Notes under the pieces: model-generated
What the model was told of the DNA's origin: nothing
The model's database searches: none
What the model saw: the letters and a program-made list of their open reading frames with translations, nothing else
Made by a program: the position numbers and the translations under genes
In this document: positions 43,213 to 51,651 of the stretch, in pieces
Layout of the letters: each line of letters begins with the position of its first letter
How positions within the stretch are numbered: the stretch's first letter is position 1
DNA from: an uncultured Blautia sp.
Lineage (GTDB): Bacteria > Bacillota > Clostridia > Lachnospirales > Lachnospiraceae
Assembly: GCF_947654165.1 (NCBI RefSeq)
Contig: NZ_CANTKB010000008.1
Location: forward strand, 62,001 to 126,000
DNA: 64,000 bases
Direction: 5' to 3'

Positions 43213-43980
43213 CTACATAAAATCAAATATTGTCATCTGCTGTTCCTCCCAGAACAATTCCTCATCAATCTCATGCAGTGTTTTTCCGTACACATTCCAT
43301 TTATTATTTGCAACATTTGGCTCATCTTCCAATGCTACAAACTCTTTCCACACATCAGGATATAGTCTTTTAATTTCTTTATGTTCTGCTAACTTTGCGT
43401 TAGGACAAAACCAGCAGCCACCACGTTTTGAATATTTATAGCAAGGGCTTAGCAAGCCGTATTCAACACATTTCTGCCTTGCCATATCTTCTGTATATCC
43501 ATATTTCTCAAGAATAGAAATTCTATTTTTTGTATTTCTCAATGATTCAAGCCTATTTATTTCGTCAGCACAAATACCAACGTATTGCACGATATCATTA
43601 CCAAACTGATTATAAAAATCATTCATCGGTTTTAACTTTAAATCTCTTTTTACTCCGCACATCCCATTAACTGGAAATCCAAACTTTTTTCCTTTTCTAT
43701 CTGGATATTTTTTAGGGTTTTCCATAATTTTATTAAAAAATGAAAGATAATCTGTTTCAGCTCTCAAAATATGTACTGGATATCCCCATAGTTCAAACAA
43801 CGGTTTTGCTGCTTCTTTGATGAATTTAATATGTTCTGGATTTTCACCACTAATATTTCTTTTAAGATCATACATGACCTCTACAAACACGATAGAATCT
43901 ATCTGTTCATTGTTTTCATGTGCAAGAATGATACTTGCTGTGCTATCTTTTCCACCTGACCAACTAACCGAATAATGCAC
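43213..43980 (-). CDS. PAPS-reductase-like PP-loop protein (copy 2)
   Basis: 255 residues from a GTG start. PP-loop 'SVSWSGGKDSTASIIL', 'GVKRDLKLKPMNDFY', 'VQYVGICADEINRLESL' and a cysteine pair 'RGGCWFCPNAKLAEHKEI'. Same superfamily as 34341-35069 but clearly diverged, so it is not a recent duplicate. Typical annotation is phosphoadenosine phosphosulfate reductase; the role in phages is unproven. The 108-base gap upstream contains only short frames. Confidence 0.8.
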   Translation of the reverse strand: MHYSVSWSGGKDSTASIILAHENNEQIDSIVFVEVMYDLKRNISGENPEHIKFIKEAAKPLFELWGYPVHILRAETDYLSFFNKIMENPKKYPDRKGKKFGFPVNGMCGVKRDLKLKPMNDFYNQFGNDIVQYVGICADEINRLESLRNTKNRISILEKYGYTEDMARQKCVEYGLLSPCYKYSKRGGCWFCPNAKLAEHKEIKRLYPDVWKEFVALEDEPNVANNKWNVYGKTLHEIDEELFWEEQQMTIFDFM

Positions 43981-44088
43981 TCAGGATAGTGTTCACACAC
44001 ATATCCGTTACCTCTTGACTACCATTAGAACTATTGTTCCGCAAATGCTTTGGTATTACATTGTTCGCCACTCGCCATCACAATACGT

Positions 44089-44313
44089 TTAAGTGGTCAA
44101 CATTCTCCTTTGTACTTTATTTTCTTGCAGGAGTTTTCTCCAGTAAGAAATTTCTTCTTTCCAATTTTGGTCGATGGAATACTGTAACATAGACTGACAA
44201 TCTGATATTGCTTCATCTAATTGTTCTTTCGATACTTCTTTTTGATCCGAGCAAAGCTCTTCGCCCATGAAAGCACTGTAAAAATCTCGTTGCTGTTGTA
44301 AAGTTACTTTCAT
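44089..44313 (-). CDS. Hypothetical phage protein, 74 residues
   Basis: 'MKVTLQQQRDFYSAFMGEEL' and 'LDEAISDCQSMLQYSIDQNW'; helical, acidic. Overlong alternative frames overlap it. Family not recognised. Confidence 0.5.
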   Translation of the reverse strand: MKVTLQQQRDFYSAFMGEELCSDQKEVSKEQLDEAISDCQSMLQYSIDQNWKEEISYWRKLLQENKVQRRMLTT

Positions 44314-44334
44314 TCCCTTTCCTCCAAAAGCTCA

Positions 44335-44622
44335 TTATACCCATTTGTATTTCCTCTTCATCTGTTGAAACTTTTTCAACACAAGTTTTATTTCTGGATA
44401 TGTAATACCAACACAAATATTTCCAATTTTGTTTTCGTCCATTACCGCTTTATCGTATGACTGAACAATATGATTTCCAGATGCTTTATGACCAATATAA
44501 ATCACTTGTGTATACTTATATTTTTCGTTGTAACGCTCATACTCTACTCCATATTTATCTTCTTCGATTTTGGTAAATCCATTTTTTTCAAACTCTCTGT
44601 CAATATTTCTAAATAACATCAT
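44335..44622 (-). CDS. Hypothetical phage protein, 95 residues
   Basis: 'MMLFRNIDREFEKNGFTKIE', then 'YTQVIYIGHKASGNHIVQSY' and a basic tail KKFQQMKRKYKWV. Widespread kind of small phage protein; function unknown. Confidence 0.6.
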   Translation of the reverse strand: MMLFRNIDREFEKNGFTKIEEDKYGVEYERYNEKYKYTQVIYIGHKASGNHIVQSYDKAVMDENKIGNICVGITYPEIKLVLKKFQQMKRKYKWV

Positions 44623-44626
44623 ATTC

Positions 44627-45175
44627 TTACTTCCCTTCTTCTAATAATTCATTAAACTTCTCAAAAGCCTTCTGAGATACTTTGTTGTTCTGTTTCTCCT
44701 GTTTCAATGATACGGTCAAGTGGGTATCAATGATATGGGAAAGTTCCCTAGCCATGTTCTTTCTGCCGATCTGAACACCCTCTCTGTATGTTTTAGGAGG
44801 TTTGTACTGACCTGTTACCAACTTTCCGGTGGATTGTCCTCCTGCCGTCACGTTGTACATCTGAAATCCTGCATCTGCAAACTGCTTAATTGTTGCAACT
44901 TCCCTTTCATCTAACTCATTTTTAGAGCAAGTCTTAAATTGAAGTTTCCAACCATACGGATTATCTGCACTGTAAAAACCATGTTTTTTCAAACTCAACG
45001 CTATGTGATCGTATTCCGCTAAATGAGCAGCACATCTTTCACACAAATTTACCGCCTGACCGCAATATGCTCTCCGAATGTTCGCTTCATCAGTACGATA
45101 AAACACATAAATTCCACTTGAATATGGAATATCATGGCAAATCTTTTTGATTTGTTTTTCTCTCTCGGCTTTCAT
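44627..45175 (-). CDS. GIY-YIG nuclease domain protein
   Basis: 182 residues. 'SSGIYVFYRTDEANIRRAYC' and 'GQAVNLCERCAAHL' give the GIY...YCGQ core, with 'DEREVATIKQF' providing the glutamate and 'YNVTAGGQSTGKL' after it, as in phage GIY-YIG proteins. These cut DNA, usually as homing or repair nucleases. Next to the zinc-repeat homing-like gene. Confidence 0.82.
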   Translation of the reverse strand: MKAEREKQIKKICHDIPYSSGIYVFYRTDEANIRRAYCGQAVNLCERCAAHLAEYDHIALSLKKHGFYSADNPYGWKLQFKTCSKNELDEREVATIKQFADAGFQMYNVTAGGQSTGKLVTGQYKPPKTYREGVQIGRKNMARELSHIIDTHLTVSLKQEKQNNKVSQKAFEKFNELLEEGK

Positions 45176-45225
45176 TGCGTAAATTTTTCTATAATTTGTC
45201 GTTTAAATCACTCCATTCTTCAAAT

Positions 45226-46278
45226 TCACTTTTTTCTTCTTTTATTCTTAGCTTGAATGTCAGCTGTTACCCATCTGCAATTTGATGGCTCATAATTCCC
45301 ATCATTGTCAATACGGTCTATTGAAAGAATATTCACTCCGTTTTCATTCTGTTCTTCTTTATAACCGTTTTTCATTGACCAATCATAAAATGCTTTATAG
45401 TCATTCCTCCATTCGTCACATACTGATATTCCTCTTCCGCCGTAATTTTTGTATGATTTTGATTTTTCTCTATAGCATCTATCTTTCATTGTTTTCCAAA
45501 CTCCATACAAGTGAGATTTATTTGACAGATTATGTGACCTATTTATGTCTCCAAATTTTTCATTGTGATAACATCCACAAGAAATTGTATTACCGCTTTG
45601 TAAGTTACTGTGTCTTACTATTGTTTCATTTCCACAATCGCATATACATCTCCACATTTGTACAGATTGTCCGCTTTCAGTAATGTGCCGTTCAGCCTTT
45701 TCAATAACCAGCAATTTACCAAATCGTTTTCCAGATAGATCAACAATTTTTTCGCACCCACAATTTGTTGATGTTCCTTTTTTTAGGCTTGCAGCGGAGA
45801 CGGTTTTAACATTACCGCAATCGCATTTACACACCCATCTAACTTCTTTCCCTTTGTTTTCTCCCCTTTTAATGACAAGCCATTTACCAAACCTCATTCC
45901 AGTCAAATCTGTTGTTCTTTCACAACCACAATTTTTGCTTTTACCGTTTTTCAAGTCGCTTGCATTTATCTTTCTATAATTACCGCATTTGCATTTACAT
46001 AGCCATTTAACACCAGACTGATCGCTACACTTCTCTATAACTGTCCATTTCCCGAATATTTTTCCTGTTAAATCATCTTTAAAATTTCTCTTGTGATTTA
46101 TACAACCACATGATTTAGTTGTTCCAAATTTAACTCTTCCTGCTTGCAATTTAATAACATTTCCACAATCACATCTAAATTTCCATATCGCACCAACTCC
46201 TTTTTTAATTTCAACTAATTCAATGGCTGTCAACATATTGAACTTCTGGCCAGTTATGTCTTTGAAATTACCGTGCAT
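45226..46278 (-). CDS. Homing-endonuclease-like protein with four zinc-binding repeats
   Basis: 350 residues. Four tandem modules (about residues 6-58, 66-116, 121-172, 178-235), each with 'D(L/I)TG..F....VI' , 'C.CDCGN' and 'SCGC', i.e. four Cys-rich DNA-reading units. The C-terminal ~115 residues contain 'YKNYGGRGISVCDEW' and 'SIDRIDNDGNYEPSNCRWV', the catalytic-like domain of HNH-type phage homing enzymes. A three-module relative lies at 51641-52633. Divergent from the RHH gene at 46415. Confidence 0.8.
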   Translation of the reverse strand: MHGNFKDITGQKFNMLTAIELVEIKKGVGAIWKFRCDCGNVIKLQAGRVKFGTTKSCGCINHKRNFKDDLTGKIFGKWTVIEKCSDQSGVKWLCKCKCGNYRKINASDLKNGKSKNCGCERTTDLTGMRFGKWLVIKRGENKGKEVRWVCKCDCGNVKTVSAASLKKGTSTNCGCEKIVDLSGKRFGKLLVIEKAERHITESGQSVQMWRCICDCGNETIVRHSNLQSGNTISCGCYHNEKFGDINRSHNLSNKSHLYGVWKTMKDRCYREKSKSYKNYGGRGISVCDEWRNDYKAFYDWSMKNGYKEEQNENGVNILSIDRIDNDGNYEPSNCRWVTADIQAKNKRRKK

Positions 46279-46348
46279 ACTGCTCCTCCTTTTTTATATA
46301 ACTATTATATAATAATTATATGATTTTTGAGCGCTACAGTCAATGCAA

Positions 46349-46388
46349 AGTTATATAACTTGACTATATCTATTATATATGTTACACT
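46349..46388 (+). promoter_or_regulatory. Promoter and palindromic operator of the lone plus-strand RHH gene
   Basis: TTGACT (46360-46365), 17 bases, TACACT (46383-46388). AGTTATATAACT (46349-46360) is a perfect palindrome overlapping the -35 box, suited to a ribbon-helix-helix dimer. Confidence 0.65.
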
Positions 46389-46414
46389 TTTATAAAAAAC
46401 TAGGAGGAGTTGAT

Positions 46415-46567
46415 ATGGCTGTTTCAAAAGACAAAACAGGCGTTCTTGTAAACATGGACAAAGTCTTAAAGGAAAAATTGTCTGTACTTGCAAAAAAACA
46501 AAACAGAAGTTTGAGTAATCTTATTGTTACTGTTCTTCAAAACTATGTCGAAGATGCTGATAAATAA
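46415..46567 (+). CDS. Ribbon-helix-helix DNA-binding protein (Arc/CopG type), 50 residues
   Basis: ATG at 46415 after TAGGAGGAG; a frame to 46379 is open but without a ribosome site. 'TGVLVNMDKVLKEKLSVLAK' is the strand plus helix A and 'RSLSNLIVTVLQNYVEDADK' helix B of the RHH fold. It is the only plus-strand gene in the prophage part, with its own promoter, operator-like palindrome and terminator, so it is probably an autoregulated lysogenic gene. Confidence 0.85.
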   Translation: MAVSKDKTGVLVNMDKVLKEKLSVLAKKQNRSLSNLIVTVLQNYVEDADK

Positions 46568-46579
46568 TCAGCATCTTTT
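46551..46579 (+). terminator. Terminator of the RHH gene
   Basis: AGATGCTGAT / ATCAGCATCT stem with TTTT; the stop codon lies inside the hairpin. Confidence 0.8.
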
Positions 46580-46651
46580 GACTTTCAACAGCCGTTCCCG
46601 GTTCTTTCGCTCTATTGCTTTCGCTTTAGCAATGTTTTTGTACTGGCTCAA
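46568..46651 (-). CDS. Possible 27-residue basic peptide (truncated gene start?)
   Basis: TTG at 46651 behind GGGAGG, 'SQYKNIAKAKAIERKNRERL' plus LKVKRC, stop inside the RHH terminator. It resembles the N-terminal helix that precedes GIY-YIG domains in some phage proteins, so it may be a gene start cut off by the RHH insertion. Confidence 0.4.
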   Translation of the reverse strand: MSQYKNIAKAKAIERKNRERLLKVKRC

Positions 46652-46654
46652 TCG

Positions 46655-46930
46655 TTACTCCTCCCATCTTAATGCCTGTCCGCAATGATAACAGAAACTT
46701 GCTATTCCGGTTCCTGAAAATGATCTTCCACAGTTCGGACACCGGTATGAGTCCGTATATCTTATTCCGGTTTCATCATTTGTTTTTATTGGTTTCTTCG
46801 GAATCTGCTTCTCAATCGCTGAAATTGCAATATCGTAAGATTCACACTTTTCTTCCTCAGTATACGGGATTTTTTCTCCACACCCCGGTCTTTCATTTTT
46901 CAGAATCTCTATTGCTTCCTGATTGTTCAA
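46655..46930 (-). CDS. Zinc-ribbon phage protein, 91 residues
   Basis: Helical N-terminus 'MNNQEAIEILKNERPGCGEK' and a C-terminal ribbon 'YRCPNCGRSFSGTGIASFCY' plus HCGQALRWEE. Typical small phage protein of unknown role. Its ATG overlaps the C5 methyltransferase stop. Confidence 0.7.
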   Translation of the reverse strand: MNNQEAIEILKNERPGCGEKIPYTEEEKCESYDIAISAIEKQIPKKPIKTNDETGIRYTDSYRCPNCGRSFSGTGIASFCYHCGQALRWEE

Positions 46931-48432
46931 TTGTTCTCACACTCCTTTAACCTTTTCGCAATCTCATAAATAACATTTACAGTGACTCCGTTTCCGGATT
47001 GTTTATATAACTGGCTGTCAGAATTTACAAATGCTGCTTTCTCAAAATAATCATCTGTCCATCCTTGTAATCTGAAACATTCTCTTGGCGTCAACTTTCT
47101 GATTGCTATGTAACATTGATATTTTTCATACCACACCGCATAACAAACAACTGCATTGGGAAGTTGAACATAAATCCCACGTTTGGAATTTTCTTCGTGT
47201 TCCGTGTTTACTTTGAACACACACGCACTGTCATGGTTGTTCGACTTTAAGCACCTAAAGCAATCCGCATATACTCCTCGCTGATAATCAGAAGATACAT
47301 TTGTGTATATACCTCCAATAGGTTCAACAGCAACACCATGTCTATCCTGTCCAGTCAATGTGAACATCGGATCTCCATCTTCTTTGAATCTTCTTCCGTT
47401 TTGACGTTTTTCGGCTCGGTCTGGTGTTAAAACTGGGATAGCTATTTTAGGACTATTGTTGTGGCCGGCTGAATGACATTTAGTAATACCGTCAACTGAA
47501 TGAATTTGTCCATTCTGAGAGGAATTGACTTCTCCTATAATTTTTATAGCCACTCCGCTTGTTTCCGCTTCGTGTGTCGATGGGCCCTTTGCATATCTTT
47601 CCTGCAAACATCTTGCGGTATCTGTTAGTTTGGTTTTCTTATAACTCAAATCAATAAAGCAGGGAATTGCAACTTTTGGTTCTGTATTTCCTCCAGGCTT
47701 TGTTGCTATTGTAGGGCACAATCCATTCTTACTGTAAATTCTATCCCTTTGAGAATTTCTACCGTCAATGCATCCATCTAAAATTAAGTGAACACTATTT
47801 TCTCCGTCTGCTCCTTTGACAGGAAATACTTCTGAGGTACTTCTTCCTCTAAGATGTCCGATAATGAACACCCTTTCTCTATTTTGTGGCACTCCGAAGT
47901 CTTTAGAGTTGAGAACTTGCCATTCTGCATCATACCCGTTTTGTTCCATTTCAATGAGCAACCGGGCGAAATCCCATCCTCCATTAACACTAAGCAAATT
48001 CTTAACGTTCTCAATGAAAATGTAAGTGGGTTTATTTTCTTCTTCGAGCTGTCCGATAAGGTACATAACTCTGAAAAACAGGCTTGAACGGTTTCCTTGA
48101 AATCCAAGTTGTTTTCCGGCAACTGAGATATCCTGGCATGGGAATCCGAAGCACCAGCAATCTGCTTTCGGAATGTCTCCGGCATAAACTCTTCTAATGT
48201 CATTTGCATACCATTCTCCATTTCTGTATTCCTCCTTCAATATTTCCTTTTGCCGTTGTTTTATAGGCAATGATTCAAGGTATTTTCTTTGAGAATCTGT
48301 AATTAAGTGCATTGAGGTGTAGCTTTCCGTTGCAAATTTGTCAAATTCGCAAAAACCAACACATTCATGTCCTGCCAGTTCCATTCCTCTCCGAAAACCG
48401 CCTATTCCTGCGAAAAAATCAATGAACTTCAT
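46927..48432 (-). CDS. DNA (cytosine-5-)-methyltransferase
   Basis: 501 residues. Motif I 'IDFFAGIGGFRRGMELAGH', motif IV 'GFPCQDISVAGKQLGF' with the catalytic cysteine, motif VI 'IFIENVKNLL', motif VIII 'QNRERVFIIGHLRG', and after a ~230-residue target-recognition region motif X 'QSGNGVTVNVIYEIAKRL'. The recognition part contains several similar short blocks ('IAIPVL', 'VAIPCF', 'GVAVEPIGG'), hinting at multiple target domains. Likely protects phage DNA from host restriction. No partner nuclease seen. Confidence 0.94.
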   Translation of the reverse strand: MKFIDFFAGIGGFRRGMELAGHECVGFCEFDKFATESYTSMHLITDSQRKYLESLPIKQRQKEILKEEYRNGEWYANDIRRVYAGDIPKADCWCFGFPCQDISVAGKQLGFQGNRSSLFFRVMYLIGQLEEENKPTYIFIENVKNLLSVNGGWDFARLLIEMEQNGYDAEWQVLNSKDFGVPQNRERVFIIGHLRGRSTSEVFPVKGADGENSVHLILDGCIDGRNSQRDRIYSKNGLCPTIATKPGGNTEPKVAIPCFIDLSYKKTKLTDTARCLQERYAKGPSTHEAETSGVAIKIIGEVNSSQNGQIHSVDGITKCHSAGHNNSPKIAIPVLTPDRAEKRQNGRRFKEDGDPMFTLTGQDRHGVAVEPIGGIYTNVSSDYQRGVYADCFRCLKSNNHDSACVFKVNTEHEENSKRGIYVQLPNAVVCYAVWYEKYQCYIAIRKLTPRECFRLQGWTDDYFEKAAFVNSDSQLYKQSGNGVTVNVIYEIAKRLKECENN

Positions 48433-48575
48433 TCCCTCTCCTCATAATCTTCGCACCGATAATTGTACTCAACCTCCATAGCGTAGCTGTCGCTCAAATC
48501 ATTCGTACAAATCCATTCTCCGGTTTCTTCTGATTTTCTGCAGTTGCTACATGTTCCGCAGCATTCTTTATCCAT
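48429..48575 (-). CDS. Small cysteine-rich phage protein, 48 residues
   Basis: ATG at 48575; stop overlaps the C5 methyltransferase ATG (ATGA). 'CCGTCSNCRKSEETGEWICTN' (shown in part) and a late C form a compact zinc site; acidic C-terminus DYEERE. Confidence 0.65.
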   Translation of the reverse strand: MDKECCGTCSNCRKSEETGEWICTNDLSDSYAMEVEYNYRCEDYEERE

Positions 48576-48915
48576 TTTGCTTCCCTCCCAATAGAATGTT
48601 CAAAATACCTTTTGCCTGTTCGTAAGTGAGTGTGTTTTTCAAATCAGCAAATATGCAAATACATTTTTTAATTTCGTTTTTTCTAAGAATTTCTTCCTTT
48701 TTTTCTGGTGTTAAAATGTAAATATAATCTCTTCCTCTACAACCAACATTACCCATTTGTCTGCCATATTTGTCAAATTGATTCATAGATTCATCAATTC
48801 TTATTCTCCCTGTTGGAGTTACCTTCGTAATGGTAGCAATTTTCTCAATTCTTGAATAGGATGCCTGTCTATATAGTACCTCATCTCCCACATTCACATT
48901 CAATTCTTCATTCAT
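48568..48915 (-). CDS. Hypothetical phage protein, 115 residues
   Basis: N-terminal SH3/Tudor-like look ('VNVGDEVLYRQASYSRIEKI', 'KVTPTGRIRIDE') followed by a helical C-terminus. Unknown function; overlaps neighbours on both sides. Confidence 0.6.
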   Translation of the reverse strand: MNEELNVNVGDEVLYRQASYSRIEKIATITKVTPTGRIRIDESMNQFDKYGRQMGNVGCRGRDYIYILTPEKKEEILRKNEIKKCICIFADLKNTLTYEQAKGILNILLGGKQNG

Positions 48916-49292
48916 TTCTCAACAACTCCTTTCTTATACTCCCGTTCTTCATACGGTGTTTCAAGATATTCCTCAACTTTCTGTTGCTCTTGCACCAAAT
49001 GACGGAGTTTCTTCAAAAACGCTTTATTGGAAACATCGACCCCAAAATTATGTATCTTTTCCCATAAATTTTTACGATCCTTTTCTTTCCTGCGTTCTTT
49101 TAACTCTTTCTGCCACGCAGTTGCCAGCCGGTTCCGTTCTTGCTTGTTTTTGCAGTCCTCAAGCTGATGTGTCCATGTGTAGGTCTTACTGTTGTAATTA
49201 TCAACCTTGGTCTTGGAATCGTTGAATTCTGTATGGCTGTTGTCGATCAGGTCAAGAAATTCTTGAATAATTTCACTTGGTTTTCTTTCCAT
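48912..49292 (-). CDS. Hypothetical phage protein next to ssb
   Basis: 126 residues from ATG at 49292 (AGGTGG). All-helical and highly charged ('ELKERRKEKDRKNLWEKIHN'). Proteins of this kind usually sit beside ssb in Clostridial phages; function unknown. Confidence 0.62.
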   Translation of the reverse strand: MERKPSEIIQEFLDLIDNSHTEFNDSKTKVDNYNSKTYTWTHQLEDCKNKQERNRLATAWQKELKERRKEKDRKNLWEKIHNFGVDVSNKAFLKKLRHLVQEQQKVEEYLETPYEEREYKKGVVEK

Positions 49293-49307
49293 ATGCATCA
49301 CCACCTA

Positions 49308-49736
49308 TCATGAGAATGGTAATTCTTCGTCTATTCCGTCCGGAATATTCATAAAACCGTCCGAATCAGTAGGCATTGGAGGAGGTGCTGGTTGCGTGTT
49401 CTGGTTCTGCGTAATTCCGCCCTCTGCCCTTGTATCGACAAAGCTAAAACTGTCTACAATAAAGTTTGTCTGATAAACCTTATTGCCGTCCTTGTTGGTA
49501 TAGTTTTCATTCTGCACATGGCAATGAACCACAATACGGCTACCCTGTCTGAAGAATTTTTCAATGTTTTCTGCCGTCTTACCAAAGGCTACCATGTTCA
49601 GGAAATCAGCTTTCACATCTCCTTTTTGGTATGCCCGGTTGACTGCAAGGGTAAACCTACCAACAGCAACATTACTTTGCGAATATCTTAATTCCACATC
49701 ACGGACTAAACGACCAAAAAAAGTACAACTATTCAA
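49308..49736 (-). CDS. ssb: Single-stranded DNA-binding protein
   Basis: 142 residues from a TTG start behind GGAGGAATGAAAA. OB-fold start 'FFGRLVRDVELRYSQSNVAV', 'FLNMVAFGKTAENIEKFFRQ', a proline-rich linker and the acidic tip DEELPFS that recruits partner proteins. Works with RecT and the replisome. A second, tip-less SSB-like protein is at 63102. Confidence 0.95.
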   Translation of the reverse strand: MNSCTFFGRLVRDVELRYSQSNVAVGRFTLAVNRAYQKGDVKADFLNMVAFGKTAENIEKFFRQGSRIVVHCHVQNENYTNKDGNKVYQTNFIVDSFSFVDTRAEGGITQNQNTQPAPPPMPTDSDGFMNIPDGIDEELPFS

Positions 49737-49739
49737 TTT

Positions 49740-49934
49740 TCATTCCTCCTCATATTCAATTCTCTCATATCCAAACCATCCATGATCTGGTCCGCATCTA
49801 TCAGTGCAAATAATCTCATCACAATCACAATGACAACATCTATTGCAATCTGGTTCTTCATCATCTGCCGTGTAAATAACCTGTATCACATTCATTCCTC
49901 CATTATTTCTGCCTGTTCGAAGGCTAAAACACAT
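49740..49934 (-). CDS. Small cysteine-rich acidic phage protein
   Basis: 64 codons; an internal ATG at 49894 may be the real start (GGAGGA is very close). 'CNRCCHCDCDEIICTDRCGP' is a dense metal-binding block, followed by an acidic tail. Unknown function. Confidence 0.5.
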   Translation of the reverse strand: MCFSLRTGRNNGGMNVIQVIYTADDEEPDCNRCCHCDCDEIICTDRCGPDHGWFGYERIEYEEE

Positions 49935-49955
49935 TTCTCACATTTATTGTACGAA

Positions 49956-50048
49956 TTATCCTACAATCCACATTAATTTACCGTTTTTATACTGATAGAC
50001 CTTGTTCCCTAATTTTATAAAATACCATTCTGATTTGTAAGTATTCAC
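49956..50048 (-). CDS. Short phage peptide, 30 residues
   Basis: GTG at 50048 seven bases after GGAGG; 'NTYKSEWYFIKLGNKVYQYK' plus NGKLMWIVG. Beta-hairpin-like pattern. Probably expressed, function unknown. Confidence 0.45.
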   Translation of the reverse strand: MNTYKSEWYFIKLGNKVYQYKNGKLMWIVG

Positions 50049-50077
50049 TTAAAAACCTCCGTTCTCCTACTATTCAT

Positions 50078-50269
50078 CTAAATGTCTGCTTTTTTCGGAT
50101 TGAGCAAGTCTCCTTCAACCTCAAAATATATGTACCGGCTACTTTGTTTTACTGGTTTATTAATATCCACATACTTCTTCAATAATTTAGAATATATTCG
50201 CAATTCTTTAATTTTGACCTTGAATCTTGCCCAAGTCTTCCCATTGCGTCCAAAAATACTTACTTCCAT
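50078..50269 (-). CDS. Hypothetical phage protein, 63 residues
   Basis: Basic, beta-rich ('KTWARFKVKIKELRIYSKLL'). No family recognised. Confidence 0.5.
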   Translation of the reverse strand: MEVSIFGRNGKTWARFKVKIKELRIYSKLLKKYVDINKPVKQSSRYIYFEVEGDLLNPKKADI

Positions 50270-50270
50270 T

Positions 50271-50564
50271 TTATCCTTCCAATCCTTTCTTCACATACTG
50301 AATTACCGAATTACTCATATCCAGATACCGATAAAACTTCACGCCGCCGCACTTCCGAAGCCTGTTAAAAACACGCTGTTTGGTTTCTGGGTCTTTATCT
50401 AAAATATCAATGATATATTTTGGATGAGAACGTAGTTTTCGTTCAATCTTCTCCTGCTCCTCACAGTATTCCAATCCCTGAAATTCTCCCGGTAACAAAC
50501 TCGGCATATACGGTCGAAACATCTGTGTAATCACAAAATCTTCAATTTTTAAGCACTCAATCAT
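50271..50564 (-). CDS. Hypothetical phage protein, 97 residues
   Basis: 'MIECLKIEDFVITQMFRPYM', then 'RVFNRLRKCGGVKFYRYLDM'. Helical; possibly a small replication accessory by position. Function unknown. Overlaps the next gene by eight bases. Confidence 0.55.
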   Translation of the reverse strand: MIECLKIEDFVITQMFRPYMPSLLPGEFQGLEYCEEQEKIERKLRSHPKYIIDILDKDPETKQRVFNRLRKCGGVKFYRYLDMSNSVIQYVKKGLEG

Positions 50565-50910
50565 GGTTGTTCTCCTTGTATTTCATCCTCAAATCATAAA
50601 TGAATTGACAAATTTCCTCTGCGATTTCCTCTGATTCTTTAATCCCTGCAAGATGTCTTACATACTGCTTTCCGCAAATAACACAAGTTAATTTTCGTAT
50701 CGTTTCCCATACCTGCCATGATACAATGCTGTTATCAAAAGCATCCGTCATCAGAGAATATCCTCCGCCACCATTTTCATCTCTGAACCATTTGTTTCTA
50801 GGCTCTTTTAAAACACTTTGCGTGTCCTCTCTTGATAAACAACCCTTATATTTTTTCTCAAACCGTTCTTCCAGTTCGCTTAAAATCTCTTGTTTTTCTG
50901 CTTCTGTCAC
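50557..50910 (-). CDS. Hypothetical phage protein, 117 residues
   Basis: Begins 'MTEAEKQEILSELEERFEKK' and contains 'WQVWETIRKLTCVICGKQYV', a pattern common in Firmicute prophages. One CxxC. Function unknown. Confidence 0.65.
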   Translation of the reverse strand: MTEAEKQEILSELEERFEKKYKGCLSREDTQSVLKEPRNKWFRDENGGGGYSLMTDAFDNSIVSWQVWETIRKLTCVICGKQYVRHLAGIKESEEIAEEICQFIYDLRMKYKENNHD

Positions 50911-50925
50911 ATAATCACTCCCTTC

Positions 50926-51651
50926 CTAAAATGGAAATTTCTTAAAAGCCACCTCTAATCCTGGAACCGCCACATTCACATCAACTCTATCCCCGGCAAC
51001 TTCCTTGATTTCTTTTAAAACCCTGTTTTGGTCGCAGACCTTATCTGACAAATGAATCAACGTTACCGTCCGCAAATCAGGAGTTTTGTTCGCTTCGACA
51101 ATTCCTTTACAAGTATTTAGCGAACAATGACCTCTTATCTGATGAGCGTAGTTTTCAGCTTCCCGATTTACCAAATCTTCTATGTAATTGCACTCTATCA
51201 CGAGATGCTGCACCCGTAGATTTTTGAAACTATATGGGCAATATTCCAAGTCCGTCATGAAAAGTAAACGCCCAATACTATTTTCGCAAAAATAATATCC
51301 ATAATTTTCTGTTCCATCATGTGGTAATTCAAATGGAATTATCTGAAACTTATCTACGCAAATTTTTTCCTTTGGTAACACAACAATAGCATACTCATTA
51401 TTCTCGTAATTTTTTTTGACAGACGATGGCATAAACACCTTTATATGCAAATCAAGATATTTTTGTATGAATTTACTGTGATCAGAATGGATATGGCTGC
51501 AAATCACGGCTTTTATCTTATTTATCTTAAAATCAATGCATCTCTTAATCAAAGTTAGGTTTATTCCAGCATCAATAATTATTGCAGATTCTTCATCATG
51601 CAAAATATAGGAATTTCCTTTGCTCCCACTACCAATTACATCAAGCTTCAT
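50926..51651 (-). CDS. MBL-fold metallohydrolase
   Basis: 241 residues. Metal motif 'VICSHIHSDHSKFI' (HxHxDH) near residue 52, glycine-rich start 'MKLDVIGSGSKGNSYIL', later H and D ligands ('LPHDGTENYGYY', 'RLLFMTDLEY', 'LIHLSDKVCD'). YycJ/WalJ-like proteins of this shape occur in phages near recT and ssb, so a DNA nuclease or repair role is likely, perhaps replacing the exonuclease partner of RecT. Confidence 0.88.
   Translation of the reverse strand: MKLDVIGSGSKGNSYILHDEESAIIIDAGINLTLIKRCIDFKINKIKAVICSHIHSDHSKFIQKYLDLHIKVFMPSSVKKNYENNEYAIVVLPKEKICVDKFQIIPFELPHDGTENYGYYFCENSIGRLLFMTDLEYCPYSFKNLRVQHLVIECNYIEDLVNREAENYAHQIRGHCSLNTCKGIVEANKTPDLRTVTLIHLSDKVCDQNRVLKEIKEVAGDRVDVNVAVPGLEVAFKKFPF

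Noticed and set aside
43981..44088. A 33-codon GTG frame upstream of the second PP-loop gene
   Set aside because: No convincing ribosome site and overlap with the next start in another frame; too weak to list as a gene.
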